NCBI GenBank assembly: GCA_963717595.1
Contig: CAVQWH010000001.1
Span: 310,001 to 374,000 of the forward strand
Direction: 5' to 3'
Source of the DNA: CAVQWH01 sp963717595
GTDB lineage: Bacteria; Patescibacteriota; Saccharimonadia; Saccharimonadales; Saccharimonadaceae
Length of the DNA stretch: 64,000 nucleotides
Positions 48,796 through 56,560 of the stretch are shown in pieces. The first letter of the stretch is position 1; the number at the start of each line of letters is the position of its first letter. A program made the position numbers and the translations under genes. The notes under the pieces were generated by a model. It was not told the DNA's origin. It did no database searches and was given only the letters and a program-made list of their open reading frames with translations.

Positions 48796-48907
48796 TACCC
48801 TCTATTTCTATTAGGATTTTGAAGTATTCAATGAGTTGTTTGCACTCAGCTTTAGTTAGCATGAGTACAGCGTAACAATTTGCTATATTCGTAAAATTTC
48901 GTAAAAT

Positions 48908-49363
48908 TTACAAGATAGTAAAACTATTTTTTATGAAAACTTTTTCAGAATTAATCACAAAAATATCATCTCTTTCGTAAACTTCTTTAGTTTTATCTCT
49001 TATTCTTTTAAGAGCCTGTCTTACTTGTTTGGGGTTAAGTGAACGCCTTTTTTGCTCTAGTTCTTCTGACAATTCATCAAATGCCCATTTTCGCTTTTTA
49101 GCTTTACCGCTTTTATGAAAAAGCAAAGATAATATAGCACACTCATTTGAGTAGGAAGCAAAGTAAGCTTTAGTTTCTCCTAGTTGCAGAATTCCTTCCT
49201 CACGGTAGAATCTTAAAGACCCAGGCCATTTGGAGTCTCCAGGAGGAACAATAGTGCTATGAATTTTCAGGAGTACCGCCTCGTTAAGTTGAGATTTTTT
49301 CATAAAATCGTGCAGTTCTTTTCTTAAGCCAGCAATCTCTTTTTTAATTTCATCCATATACAT
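48908..49363 (-). CDS. Hypothetical protein, possible DNA-binding
   Basis: The family of this 151-aa product is not recognised. An N-terminal helical segment (EIKKEIAGLRKELHDFMKK) looks like a short coiled coil. The middle has LRFYREEGILQLGETKAYF, and the C-terminal half is a basic helical domain with LNPKQVRQALKRIRDKTKEVYE, similar to a winged helix with a final beta hairpin. It lies on the same strand as the recombinase and HTH genes and is divergent from the cargo operon. A start two codons later (MDEIKK) is possible. A regulator of the element is a reasonable guess only. Confidence 0.5.
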   Translation of the reverse strand: MYMDEIKKEIAGLRKELHDFMKKSQLNEAVLLKIHSTIVPPGDSKWPGSLRFYREEGILQLGETKAYFASYSNECAILSLLFHKSGKAKKRKWAFDELSEELEQKRRSLNPKQVRQALKRIRDKTKEVYERDDIFVINSEKVFIKNSFTIL

Positions 49364-49571
49364 AGGGTAGCAAAAAGAAAAATTTTGCGTGAGAGCTAAG
49401 TACAGAAGATAAAAAAGAGAAAAGGGGGGTAGGGGGTATTGGCTGTGTTTTTGTATAGAGACAGCAAGTTATATGAATTTTAACAGGTATAGGTGTTTAA
49501 AACAGAGCTTTATTGCTAGAATAAAATAGTCTAAGTCAGTTGTAGCGATGCATAATTGTTTTGCGTTGAGT

Positions 49572-49662
49572 GATTGTGTTCAGAAATGGGCACTCCACTC
49601 GAAAACAGTTGGGACACAATCTCTGCTGCTGGCTTAGACACCTAGAGTGGGTGTCCTTTTTT
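49572..49662 (+). ncRNA. Candidate structured RNA ending in an intrinsic terminator
   Basis: GATTGTGTTC (49572-49581) pairs with GGACACAATC (49612-49621), including one G-T pair, around a 30-nt interior. It is followed by a terminator hairpin GACACCTA/TGGGTGTC (49637-49644 with 49648-49655) and a T run. The result is a ~90-nt structured transcript directly before the cargo operon. It could be a free small RNA or an attenuator in the operon leader. I do not recognise an RNA family. Confidence 0.35.
49637..49662 (+). terminator. Rho-independent terminator upstream of the cargo operon
   Basis: An 8-bp stem (GACACCTA/TGGGTGTC) with a 3-nt loop is followed by CTTTTTTATT. It lies 37 nt before the ATG of the first operon gene. 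Confidence 0.65.
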
Positions 49663-49698
49663 ATTGTTGACACCTCTAAATTCATAAAAGGAGATACC

Positions 49699-50463
49699 AT
49701 GAAGTCAGCACCCAACGGGCCTAAGCTTTGGAAAGTAATAACAATAACGTTTTTTGCCTATCTTTTAGGTAATTTTTTATTTGAAACATTAATTGAGCTA
49801 ATAGAACATTGGTATCCTGTTAGTTTTTCTGACGCACTCCCCTTTACGCGGTTAGGGCTATTGGTCGTGGCTATATTTATAGCTAGTAATTATTGGAAAA
49901 AATATCATAAAACAAAGAAAACCAGCACTCTACGTAAAGTGATAAAAATCACCATAGGCTTAGCTATCTTAGCTTTTATTGTCGTTGGCATATTAAATAA
50001 CATCAGACAGCCGATTGGCGAGGATTTAGCTAGGTATAACTCAACGGCAAAATCCTATCTCGATAAAAATAGAGCCCATTATGGACGATGTAAGAATTCG
50101 CTTACTCTTGGAGAAGGTGTTATACGGCAGAATGCACAAAGCTATGTATCTTTTAATACAACTGAAAAACAAGCAGAGCTAATTGATAGTGCGGAAAACA
50201 AGCTTATTAAAAAAGTTGAAGATGAGTGTAACCCAGTTGTTAGAAAGTACGAAGAAAAATTTAAAGTATATAAAATCACTATTATAGAAATTGCAAAAGC
50301 AAACAGATCTTTATTAGACAAAATGCGTGGAATAGACAATATGCCTGATGATTACTACTTTAGTACGTACACAAGCCTATTAAATAATATTTCCGGCCCA
50401 AATGACTTTGTGTTTAGCCAGGAGCAAGTTGACGCTTTCTATAAGCAGGAGTTAGGTCGTTGA
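49699..50463 (+). CDS. Three-helix membrane protein with cytosolic or exposed helical C-terminal domain
   Basis: The 254-aa product is not a recognised family. Three hydrophobic segments lie in the first ~110 residues (VITITFFAYLLGNFLFETLI, LGLLVVAIFIASNYW, ITIGLAILAFIVVGIL). About 140 residues of mostly helical, charged sequence follow, with two cysteines (YGRCKNSL and EDECNPVV, as VEDECNPVVRKYE). Start: ATG 49699, with AAAGGAGA 4 nt before it; an upstream in-frame start would run through the terminator. The next gene overlaps its stop (TTGA). It heads the cargo operon of the integrated element, where a membrane protein next to large ATPases would fit a membrane-acting defence effector; this is inference. 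Confidence 0.6.
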   Translation: MKSAPNGPKLWKVITITFFAYLLGNFLFETLIELIEHWYPVSFSDALPFTRLGLLVVAIFIASNYWKKYHKTKKTSTLRKVIKITIGLAILAFIVVGILNNIRQPIGEDLARYNSTAKSYLDKNRAHYGRCKNSLTLGEGVIRQNAQSYVSFNTTEKQAELIDSAENKLIKKVEDECNPVVRKYEEKFKVYKITIIEIAKANRSLLDKMRGIDNMPDDYYFSTYTSLLNNISGPNDFVFSQEQVDAFYKQELGR

Positions 50464-50660
50464 TAGTCAGCATTCAAGAAGCCCGTAAGATACTTGGCGA
50501 CGAGGCTAAAGATATGACAGACTTGCAAGTTCAACAGCTTATTGAAGATCTTGATGTAATAGCCCTTTATTCATTGCAAGAAGCAGTAAATAAAAGAAAA
50601 AAAGACGCAACTCGTCTTGCCTCCCTTATCTACGATGCCTACAAAGGCAATAAAGACTAG
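50460..50660 (+). CDS. Small helical protein (66 aa), translationally coupled
   Basis: It starts at a TTG that overlaps the stop of the membrane protein gene. A weak AGGAG lies in the preceding codons. The product is entirely helical and charged (VSIQEARKILGDEAKDMTDLQVQQLIEDLDVIAL, ending IYDAYKGNKD), with no recognised domain; a leucine-rich middle suggests a dimer or partner-binding role. A later gene begins 54 nt downstream with its own -10, so this may end a two-gene unit. Confidence 0.5.
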   Translation: MIVSIQEARKILGDEAKDMTDLQVQQLIEDLDVIALYSLQEAVNKRKKDATRLASLIYDAYKGNKD

Positions 50661-50701
50661 AAAACATAATACTTATGATAGATAAATCCATGATACAGAG
50701 G

Positions 50702-50713
50702 TAAAATGTGGGC
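50702..50713 (+). promoter_or_regulatory. -10 hexamer directly before the AAA_13-type ATPase gene
   Basis: TAAAAT (50702-50707) is followed by GTGGGC and then ATG 50714. This spacing makes a leaderless message likely and favours the ATG over the GTG at 50708. Confidence 0.4.
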
Positions 50714-53329
50714 ATGGATGTAATAGACGAAATTGTGAAGTGGGCTTTAAGCCAGCCGCTATGGCAACAGTTGCTAGTTGCCGACCTGCTTTCTGGTGCT
50801 AGCTTAGATGATGCAAAGGCTAAAAAATTTGCAGATCAAGCTATAGAATGGGCTCAAGATCCAGAAGCTTATAAAAAGAAAGTTGGCGATCCACTTAAAA
50901 ACTACAAATATAGCTCTAAAAATGTAGGTGATGGAGTAAGGGTTACTGAAGTAATAGCTACCCAAAACATCAATGCTATAGCCGATAACTCTAGTTTACC
51001 TTTACAAAAAACTGGCCTAAATGTCATCTATGGTGATAATGCATCAGGTAAATCTGGGTATACACGTATTCTTAAAAACTGCTGTAATTGTCGCCATAGT
51101 GAAACTCTGAAAGGTAACGTTGATGGAGAGCATGATAAAGAATGTATCGCACATGTTAGTTACGAAGTTGATGGCAAGGCAGATAATTATCGGCTTGATG
51201 AATTTAGTGAACCAAATATTGATTTAAAGACAGTCCATGTTTTTGATAGTAAAAGTGGCCGTAACTATTTAGTTTCCGAAAATAACATAGTATTTATGCC
51301 TTCAGGAATGGATGTGTTAGACGCCCTTTCTTCAGCCCTCGAAAAAATTAGCCAGCACCTTAAGGGAAGCTTGAGCGCAGCAGAGCAATCTTTAAATGAC
51401 TTAACGCCTAGTTTTAGTGAATATGAAGGGACTAAAGCTCATACTCTTATAAACAACTTACACAAAAGTGACGCAATGGCTAGTTTAGATAAACTAAAGG
51501 TACTTACATTAAACGAAGAAAGCCAGCACACTACTTTAAAAGAAGAAATAATTTTACGGCAAGCAAAATCTCCTCAAAAAATAAGAGATGAAAAAGAAAA
51601 GCTCTGTATACGCCTTAGTGGGCTACTTTCAAAAGTTGTTAAGCTTAGAGATAGCCTTGAACCTAAAAGTATAGATGAATTAATTGAAAAAAGAGACCAT
51701 GCTAGAAATCTTCGAAAGATTGCTGACGAAGCTGGTAGGAAGCGTTTCGAAAGTAATGACTTTATAAAGGGCACGGGGAACGAGTTGTGGAAAACTTTAT
51801 GGGAGGCTGCTAAAGAGTTTTCACAAAATGCAGCATACAAGGGGCATGTTTTTCCTCGTACAGAAAATGATGCCAAGTGTGTGCTTTGTCAACAAAAACT
51901 TGATGAACCAGCTAAGAAAAAATTCAGTGATTTTGTATCCTATGTTAAGGATAGAAGTCAGTCAGAGGCTATTGCTGCAGAGACTGAGCTTAAGACACGT
52001 ACGGATAGCTTTACTGAAAGCAACTTAACTGATGATTATGTCGATCAACTGCTAGTTAACTTTAGTAAAGACGATTATAAAGATATTGGAAAACTGGCAA
52101 AGGAAATTACTCAAGCTCGTGTGGCTCATAAGTTTTATCTTAGTAAGATTGGCGACAATACTAAGATTAGCAAATATAAGGATATCACTGGCTTTAAGCA
52201 AGCAGCCGATAACCTAGAAAAGTATGTAAAAGGTTTAAAACAAGAACTATCAAAGCCACTTGATGATGAAGAGTTTCGCATACAGCTTCAAAAAGATATA
52301 GATGTGTTGAATGATCTAAAATCAAGGAAAGCCTTAAAAGCACACCAAAAAAATATATCTGAAAATATCAGTACTCACTTAAAGATTGGTATTTTAAATA
52401 AGGCAATGCGATCAAGCGGGACATTTGCCGTTAGTTCAAAAATTGGCGATATAAGCGGTAAGTTAATTATTGGCAAATTAGCTAAAACTTTTAATGAAGA
52501 GCTAAATGAAATGTTTCGAGGAAAGATTACTGCACATTTAGAAAAAGGCAAAACGGTCAAAGGGGTGCCTTCAAGTTTAATCGTGCTTCGTGGAAAGTCA
52601 GGGGATTTTAAAGGTGATAGTTTAGAAAAAATAATGAGCGAAGGTGAGCAAAAAGGAGTCTCTTTAGCTGGCTTCTTTACTGAGCTTACTATTACTCCCA
52701 GCAATTCAGCCATAGTACTTGATGATCCGGTTACCTCGTTAGATCATTTGAATATAGAAAAAATTGCGAAGCGAATTGCGGAAGAGTCGCTTAAAAGACA
52801 GGTTATAGTCTTTACTCATAATATACTGCTTGTAAGCGAGCTTGAACGAGCCGTAGAGGGAGTTGGGGGTGAATATAATGCAAGGTCAATAGAAAAACTA
52901 TCTACACCGGGTATTGTTCGAGATATACTACCCTTTGATACTATGAAAACTGGGCAACGCATAGATTTTTTAGAAAAAAGAGTTGGATCTTTAAAAACTA
53001 TGTATGATACCAATGATAAAAACTATGCAACTGAATCTAGGAATTTTTATAAAGATCTACGAATAACTTGGGAGCGTGCAATAGAGGAGCTGTTATTTAA
53101 TGGCTCTGTAGAAAGATACAGACGGGATGTTCATCCGGCTAGAGTAATGCAAGTAAGTATTACTGAGGAGGACAAGCAGATTATAGGGGAAAATATGGAG
53201 ATATGCGGGAAGTTTTTACATGATCCAGCGAATAAGACCCCTGATCCTACAGACATACAGAAAGACTTAAAAACGATTAAGGACTGGGTTAAAAAAATAA
53301 AAGAAAGACGTAAAGATACTAAGAAGTAA
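50714..53329 (+). CDS. SMC/RloC-like ATPase with central CxxC hook (AAA_13-type)
   Basis: From the ATG at 50714 this is 871 aa. Walker A GDNASGKS is at residues 107-114. A long helical middle region carries a single KCVLCQ hook (Cys 389 and 392), like the zinc hook of Rad50 and RloC. The ABC signature-like SEGEQKGVSLAGF starts at 642 and Walker B IVLDDPVTSLDH has its DD at 670-671. These match the AAA_13 group that includes PrrC and RloC anticodon nucleases. The ~190 residues after Walker B contain RITWERAIEELL and DVHPAR, which could house nuclease residues, but I cannot confirm an R-E-H triad. It is probably a DNA-end-sensing or abortive-infection ATPase, followed 17 nt later by a KAP NTPase. 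Confidence 0.72.
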   Translation: MDVIDEIVKWALSQPLWQQLLVADLLSGASLDDAKAKKFADQAIEWAQDPEAYKKKVGDPLKNYKYSSKNVGDGVRVTEVIATQNINAIADNSSLPLQKTGLNVIYGDNASGKSGYTRILKNCCNCRHSETLKGNVDGEHDKECIAHVSYEVDGKADNYRLDEFSEPNIDLKTVHVFDSKSGRNYLVSENNIVFMPSGMDVLDALSSALEKISQHLKGSLSAAEQSLNDLTPSFSEYEGTKAHTLINNLHKSDAMASLDKLKVLTLNEESQHTTLKEEIILRQAKSPQKIRDEKEKLCIRLSGLLSKVVKLRDSLEPKSIDELIEKRDHARNLRKIADEAGRKRFESNDFIKGTGNELWKTLWEAAKEFSQNAAYKGHVFPRTENDAKCVLCQQKLDEPAKKKFSDFVSYVKDRSQSEAIAAETELKTRTDSFTESNLTDDYVDQLLVNFSKDDYKDIGKLAKEITQARVAHKFYLSKIGDNTKISKYKDITGFKQAADNLEKYVKGLKQELSKPLDDEEFRIQLQKDIDVLNDLKSRKALKAHQKNISENISTHLKIGILNKAMRSSGTFAVSSKIGDISGKLIIGKLAKTFNEELNEMFRGKITAHLEKGKTVKGVPSSLIVLRGKSGDFKGDSLEKIMSEGEQKGVSLAGFFTELTITPSNSAIVLDDPVTSLDHLNIEKIAKRIAEESLKRQVIVFTHNILLVSELERAVEGVGGEYNARSIEKLSTPGIVRDILPFDTMKTGQRIDFLEKRVGSLKTMYDTNDKNYATESRNFYKDLRITWERAIEELLFNGSVERYRRDVHPARVMQVSITEEDKQIIGENMEICGKFLHDPANKTPDPTDIQKDLKTIKDWVKKIKERRKDTKK

Positions 53330-53346
53330 GCTATTGAGGTAATGAG

Positions 53347-54693
53347 GTGAAGTTATTTGGCAACCCTGACATACTGGAAGAGAAACCGAGTGATTATGAC
53401 GCTTTAGAGTACTCAAAAGAAGTAAATAATGTAGTAGATATAGTAAAACGACTTGTAAGTAACAATAAACATTCTATAATTGCATATCTAGGCGCTTTTG
53501 GGGTAGGTAAATCAACAATATTGAGAGAAGCTGCGAAAGCTACTCCAGACTTTAAGTGGGTAACTTTTGAAATGTGGAGATATGCTAACAGAAATGATCT
53601 TTGGGATAACTTTGTTATCAAGATTACTTCTGAAATAAGCGATAAAAAAGATGAGCTTAGTATGGCTGATGAAGTTGAGGGGGAAGTGGCTTCCTGGAAA
53701 AATGATGGAAGAAAAATATTACTGCTTATAACCGCAGCAATGGGGCTATCCATATGTATAAGTTTCTTGGCATGGCTTATTCTAAGAGATGCAGGTTCGA
53801 TTAATACCCAGTTCATAAGAGCCTACCTTAAGTATGCTTTTCCTGTAACCCTGACGGTTCTGGCTTTGTTGGGTTTAGGTAGTTTTATTGAATTAAACTT
53901 TACTAACAAGAGACCTCTGCGCAGAGTATTTGAACTGGAAAATTTATTAAAACAAAAACTAAAAGGCTACAAGAAACCTATTGTAGTAGTGGTGGAAGAT
54001 GCTGATAGAAGCGAACCTGATGGGTTCGTTTTTTTAGAAACGCTAAATAATTTTTTGAATAATTATATTTCTAAACAAGATAAGGCCTTTATTGTAATAG
54101 CGCCTCAATCTACCACAAGTTTTGATAGGTTTGAAGAGCAAGTAAGTAAAGGCCTTGAAAGATCACTAAAGATATATGATGAAAAAATGTATTTTTCAGC
54201 ACAAATTTCTGATGAAAGCATAAATAAGTTTTATACTGAAGCTAAAGTTGCGGATCAATATAAAGATAAATTGATAAAAGCAACCAGTTTAATTATTGGT
54301 AAACATAGAAACTACATTACTATTAGGCTACTCAAGCATGCGCTAAGAGAACTGAATAACTTTATGAGAGCAAACCCTGCAGCTGATCCTACTATTTCAC
54401 TGTCAATTATTTTATCCAAATACGTGTCTTTAGCTGCACCAATTGGGGGAAGAAAAATGTTAGCCAGCACAATACTAATGGGTAGTGACGAGCACCAGTC
54501 AGGAGCTGCTAAAGAGTTTTTCTTAGCACTTGCAATTGGAGTAGGTAATTATGATGAGGTTAGTAGTATAAGTAGCTTTATATTTAAGACTGATCCAGGT
54601 GTTAAAGACCCAACTGCTTCATTATTTACTCACGGTAGCGGCAGCGTTAGGTGCACATTCATTCTTCCTTCATTGTATGAGGCTTTGCGATAA
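53347..54693 (+). CDS. KAP-family P-loop NTPase with membrane insertion
   Basis: The 448-aa product has Walker A GAFGVGKS at residues 49-56 and Walker B IVVVVEDADR with its acidic pair at 217-218. Two membrane helices (about 121-145 and 158-183) are inserted between them. That insertion is the defining feature of KAP NTPases, which place a STAND-like NTPase on the inner face of the membrane. The C-terminal ~170 residues are helical with no further motif. The GTG start is 17 nt after the ATPase stop; the next gene starts 4 nt after its own stop. KAP proteins recur in predicted phage-defence loci; a sensor or effector role here is inference. Confidence 0.8.
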   Translation: MKLFGNPDILEEKPSDYDALEYSKEVNNVVDIVKRLVSNNKHSIIAYLGAFGVGKSTILREAAKATPDFKWVTFEMWRYANRNDLWDNFVIKITSEISDKKDELSMADEVEGEVASWKNDGRKILLLITAAMGLSICISFLAWLILRDAGSINTQFIRAYLKYAFPVTLTVLALLGLGSFIELNFTNKRPLRRVFELENLLKQKLKGYKKPIVVVVEDADRSEPDGFVFLETLNNFLNNYISKQDKAFIVIAPQSTTSFDRFEEQVSKGLERSLKIYDEKMYFSAQISDESINKFYTEAKVADQYKDKLIKATSLIIGKHRNYITIRLLKHALRELNNFMRANPAADPTISLSIILSKYVSLAAPIGGRKMLASTILMGSDEHQSGAAKEFFLALAIGVGNYDEVSSISSFIFKTDPGVKDPTASLFTHGSGSVRCTFILPSLYEALR

Positions 54694-54697
54694 AAAC

Positions 54698-55613
54698 ATG
54701 AGTTACCTTGATGAAAAAGATATTCTAAGAAAATACACTACTATCGATGAGATCGAACGAACTTTTCAGGATATAAAAAATAATACTTTAAGCGATACAG
54801 AAAGCTTTAGTTTTCTTGATAAATTAGTTGGAGAATATAAAAAACTTATTCAAATGGAGGATGATGATTCTGGTAAGCTAGGCTCTCAAGGGGTTAAAGT
54901 TATAAGAAAAGCACGTTCTAAAAGACGGACATATATAATTAGAGTTGTTAAACAGATAGGATTTCGATGGTGGGCTGAGCGTGATGCGAATGGCGGTTTT
55001 TCAAATAAAAAGTATAGGCCCAGGTTTTTAAAAGACAAACTTCTGTCTCATACAGACGAAGTATTAACTGAAGTCCACCTTACAAACTTGTTATGGCAAG
55101 TGAGAAGTGTTCATGTGCGGAAGAGACAGGAGTTAAACCCTCGTAATAGGTTACTTGGTCTACTAAAGAACGAGGAGGGGGTATCTTCTAGAAGTGAAGA
55201 AATCACTCTCTTTGCGAGAGGCAATAGGTAAAACTATATGTGCTTTCGCAAACTCCAAAGGTGGGAAGATTATTGTTGGGCTTGCTGAGGTTGATAAGCT
55301 TGGAGTAAAAGGTGGCGATGAACCAATAAACAACAAATACGTTTTGGTAGGCCTTGGTGGCGATATTGATGCTAATAGAGTGCGTCTTACAATGCATATT
55401 GGTAAAAAAATAAGTTTAGATATTAGCTCACTTGAATTTGAGCTTGAAGAAGTGTCTTCGAAAAAACTCATGATAATAACAGTTCCTTCGAGTAGGATTA
55501 TTAATAACGCCCTTTACTTTTATAATGGCGACGCATATATAAGGGAAGACAACCATAATAAAAAACTTTCAGGGCAAGAAGTGTATAACATTTGTACTTC
55601 ACTCAGTAATTAG
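54698..55613 (+). CDS. AlbA_2 (Schlafen-type) domain protein with novel N-terminal domain; probable one-base frameshift
   Basis: Two overlapping frames are present: 54698-55231 (177 aa) and 55194-55613 (139 aa). The second lacks the opening of the AlbA_2 domain, and its missing residues YLLEVKKSLSL are encoded in the same frame just upstream of its GTG. Removing one G from the run GGGGG at 55177-55181 joins them as KNEEGYLLEVKKSL, giving ~304 aa. The C-terminal domain then has ICAFANSKGGKIIVGL, the glycine-rich AlbA_2 core, and ends at a typical strand-helix. The N-terminal ~160 residues are charged and unrecognised. AlbA_2 proteins are DNA/RNA-binding or nuclease-like and occur in defence and regulatory genes. 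This is the last gene of the operon. Confidence 0.65.
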
Positions 55614-55675
55614 CTGAGATAAATTACCTACGACTTTACTTTGAAGACTTAAAGAGGTTGTAAACTCTCTAGAAT

Positions 55676-55711
55676 CTAGGTCGCGAAGTATGTCCACTAA
55701 CGAGAGCCAAT
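55676..55711. other. Candidate right attachment site (attR), degenerate tRNA-Asn 3' end
   Basis: CTAGGTCGC (55676-55684), TCCA (55693-55696) and GAGCCAAT (55704-55711) repeat three blocks of the tRNA-Asn 3' half in the same order, with spacing differing by one base. The sequence in between is not conserved. Downstream, both copies also share ACAA-AAG-type bases (ACAAAAAG and ACAAGAAG). It lies 63 nt after the last cargo gene, which is where an element boundary is expected. Confidence 0.4.
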
Positions 55712-55732
55712 AGTATATATGTGACAAGAAGT

Positions 55733-55765
55733 CCAGGAAGCATTCATGCTGCTTGGGCTTTTTGT
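55733..55765 (+). terminator. Rho-independent terminator beyond the candidate attR
   Basis: CCAGGAAGCA (55733-55742), loop TTCA and TGCTGCTTGG (55747-55756) form a 10-bp stem with one mismatch, followed by GCTTTTTG. Its position after the tRNA-like end suggests it may be the original tRNA-Asn terminator, displaced by the insertion. Confidence 0.6.
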
Positions 55766-55777
55766 TATCATGGGTAC
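55766..55777 (+). promoter_or_regulatory. Extended -10 before DUF3850 gene
   Basis: TGT-TATCAT (hexamer 55766-55771) lies 6 nt before ATG 55778. No Shine-Dalgarno is present, so the message is predicted to be leaderless. Confidence 0.45.
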
Positions 55778-56047
55778 ATGGCAAGAATAGAGAAAAAGAT
55801 GTGGATTGAATCCTACGAATTGGTTAGCACTGGGCAGAAGACTTATGATCTGAGATTGGCGGATTGGAATATAAATACCGGTGACATAATCGTCTTTCAG
55901 GAATGGAATCCAGAGACGAAAAAATATACAGGTCGTAGTATGGAAAAGCGAGTTGGCTATGTAGGCAAGACAAAAGGCTGGGAAGTCTGGTTTAGAGAAG
56001 ATATTGAAAAATACGGTTTTCAGGTAATTTCTTTAAAGGACAAGTAA
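55778..56047 (+). CDS. DUF3850/ASCH-like small RNA- or nucleotide-binding domain protein
   Basis: From ATG 55778 the product is 89 aa. IEKKMWIESYELVSTGQKTYDLRL, WNINTGDIIVFQEWN and the final VISLKD match the DUF3850 group of ASCH-like (PUA-related) domains, where a short beta barrel binds RNA or modified nucleotides. The conserved K-x-x-D/E-R-type patch (TYDLRLADW) is visible. I moved the start inside the open frame because a promoter and terminator occupy the upstream part. It is a single-gene unit just right of the proposed element. Confidence 0.7.
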   Translation: MARIEKKMWIESYELVSTGQKTYDLRLADWNINTGDIIVFQEWNPETKKYTGRSMEKRVGYVGKTKGWEVWFREDIEKYGFQVISLKDK

Positions 56048-56112
56048 TCCTATTAGTCCGTGACCTGCATGCAGACCCGTATTGCGTGAAATCTATAATT
56101 TACAATTTGAGG

Positions 56113-56124
56113 TAAAATAGTATT
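56113..56124 (+). promoter_or_regulatory. -10 hexamer before HAD-like gene
   Basis: TAAAAT (56113-56118), AGTATT, then ATG 56125. There is no Shine-Dalgarno; a leaderless message is predicted. Confidence 0.45.
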
Positions 56125-56508
56125 ATGAAAACTATTTTAGTAGATGCAATTGAAGGGCTAATTTTTAAAGACGGTACTATCTTTGAAGATATGTACAAAT
56201 TACTTGAAACATATCCAAACCCAAAAATTGCGCTTACTGGGGCTAATGATGAGCAGTTTAAGAAGTTTCAATTATATAAATGCCCATATGAAATATTTAC
56301 ACTGAAGCATAATCCAGAAAAAACCGACCCAAGCTATTTTAAAATTATGCTAGATAAATATCAGCTTAAACCTGAAGACGTAATATTTTTTGAGCACAAC
56401 AAAGATGCAGCTGAAAGTGCTAGATCGGTTGGAATAAAAACATATTTTTACGACCACACGAAACGAGACCTAAAAGCTTTAAAACAATTTATTGACGAAA
56501 ATTTATAA
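56125..56508 (+). CDS. Small HAD-like protein with degenerate first motif
   Basis: The 127-aa product is a minimal HAD fold. ILVDAIEGLI replaces the usual DxDGT of motif I; IALTGAND corresponds to motif II (S/T); and KTDPSYFKIMLDKYQLKPEDVIFFEHNKD corresponds to motifs III and IV, but with EHNKD instead of GDxxxD. Several catalytic acids are thus altered, so phosphatase activity is doubtful and a binding or weak-hydrolase role is possible. No cap domain is present. It is a single gene with its own promoter. Confidence 0.7.
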   Translation: MKTILVDAIEGLIFKDGTIFEDMYKLLETYPNPKIALTGANDEQFKKFQLYKCPYEIFTLKHNPEKTDPSYFKIMLDKYQLKPEDVIFFEHNKDAAESARSVGIKTYFYDHTKRDLKALKQFIDENL

Positions 56509-56548
56509 CAGGTGACCATAGTATTTCAAGTTATTGCGGTCTTTTTGC

Positions 56549-56560
56549 TATTATCAATCT
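56549..56560 (+). promoter_or_regulatory. Extended -10 before GNAT gene
   Basis: TGC-TATTAT (hexamer 56549-56554), CAATCT, then ATG 56561. The spacing predicts a leaderless message and selects this ATG over the upstream in-frame one. Confidence 0.5.

Larger units (their letters stand above)
49364..49698. other. 335-nt intergenic region between element control genes and cargo operon
   Basis: No protein gene is convincing here. It contains a purine-rich stretch with runs of six and five G (49424-49429, 49432-49436), a paired stem at 49572-49621, a rho-independent terminator at 49637-49662 and the Shine-Dalgarno of the following gene (AAAGGAGA at 49687-49694). Divergent promoters for the two arms of the element must be here. 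Confidence 0.6.

Noticed and set aside
49424..49436. Two G runs as a possible G-quadruplex or replication origin of the element
   Set aside because: Only two long runs and a short GG are present, with no iterons nearby and no recognised replication protein. Left as a composition note.
50142..50339. Antisense open frame within the 3-TM protein gene, and similar frames opposite the ATPase and KAP genes
   Set aside because: No ribosome-binding site or domain pattern, and the plus-strand genes explain the region.
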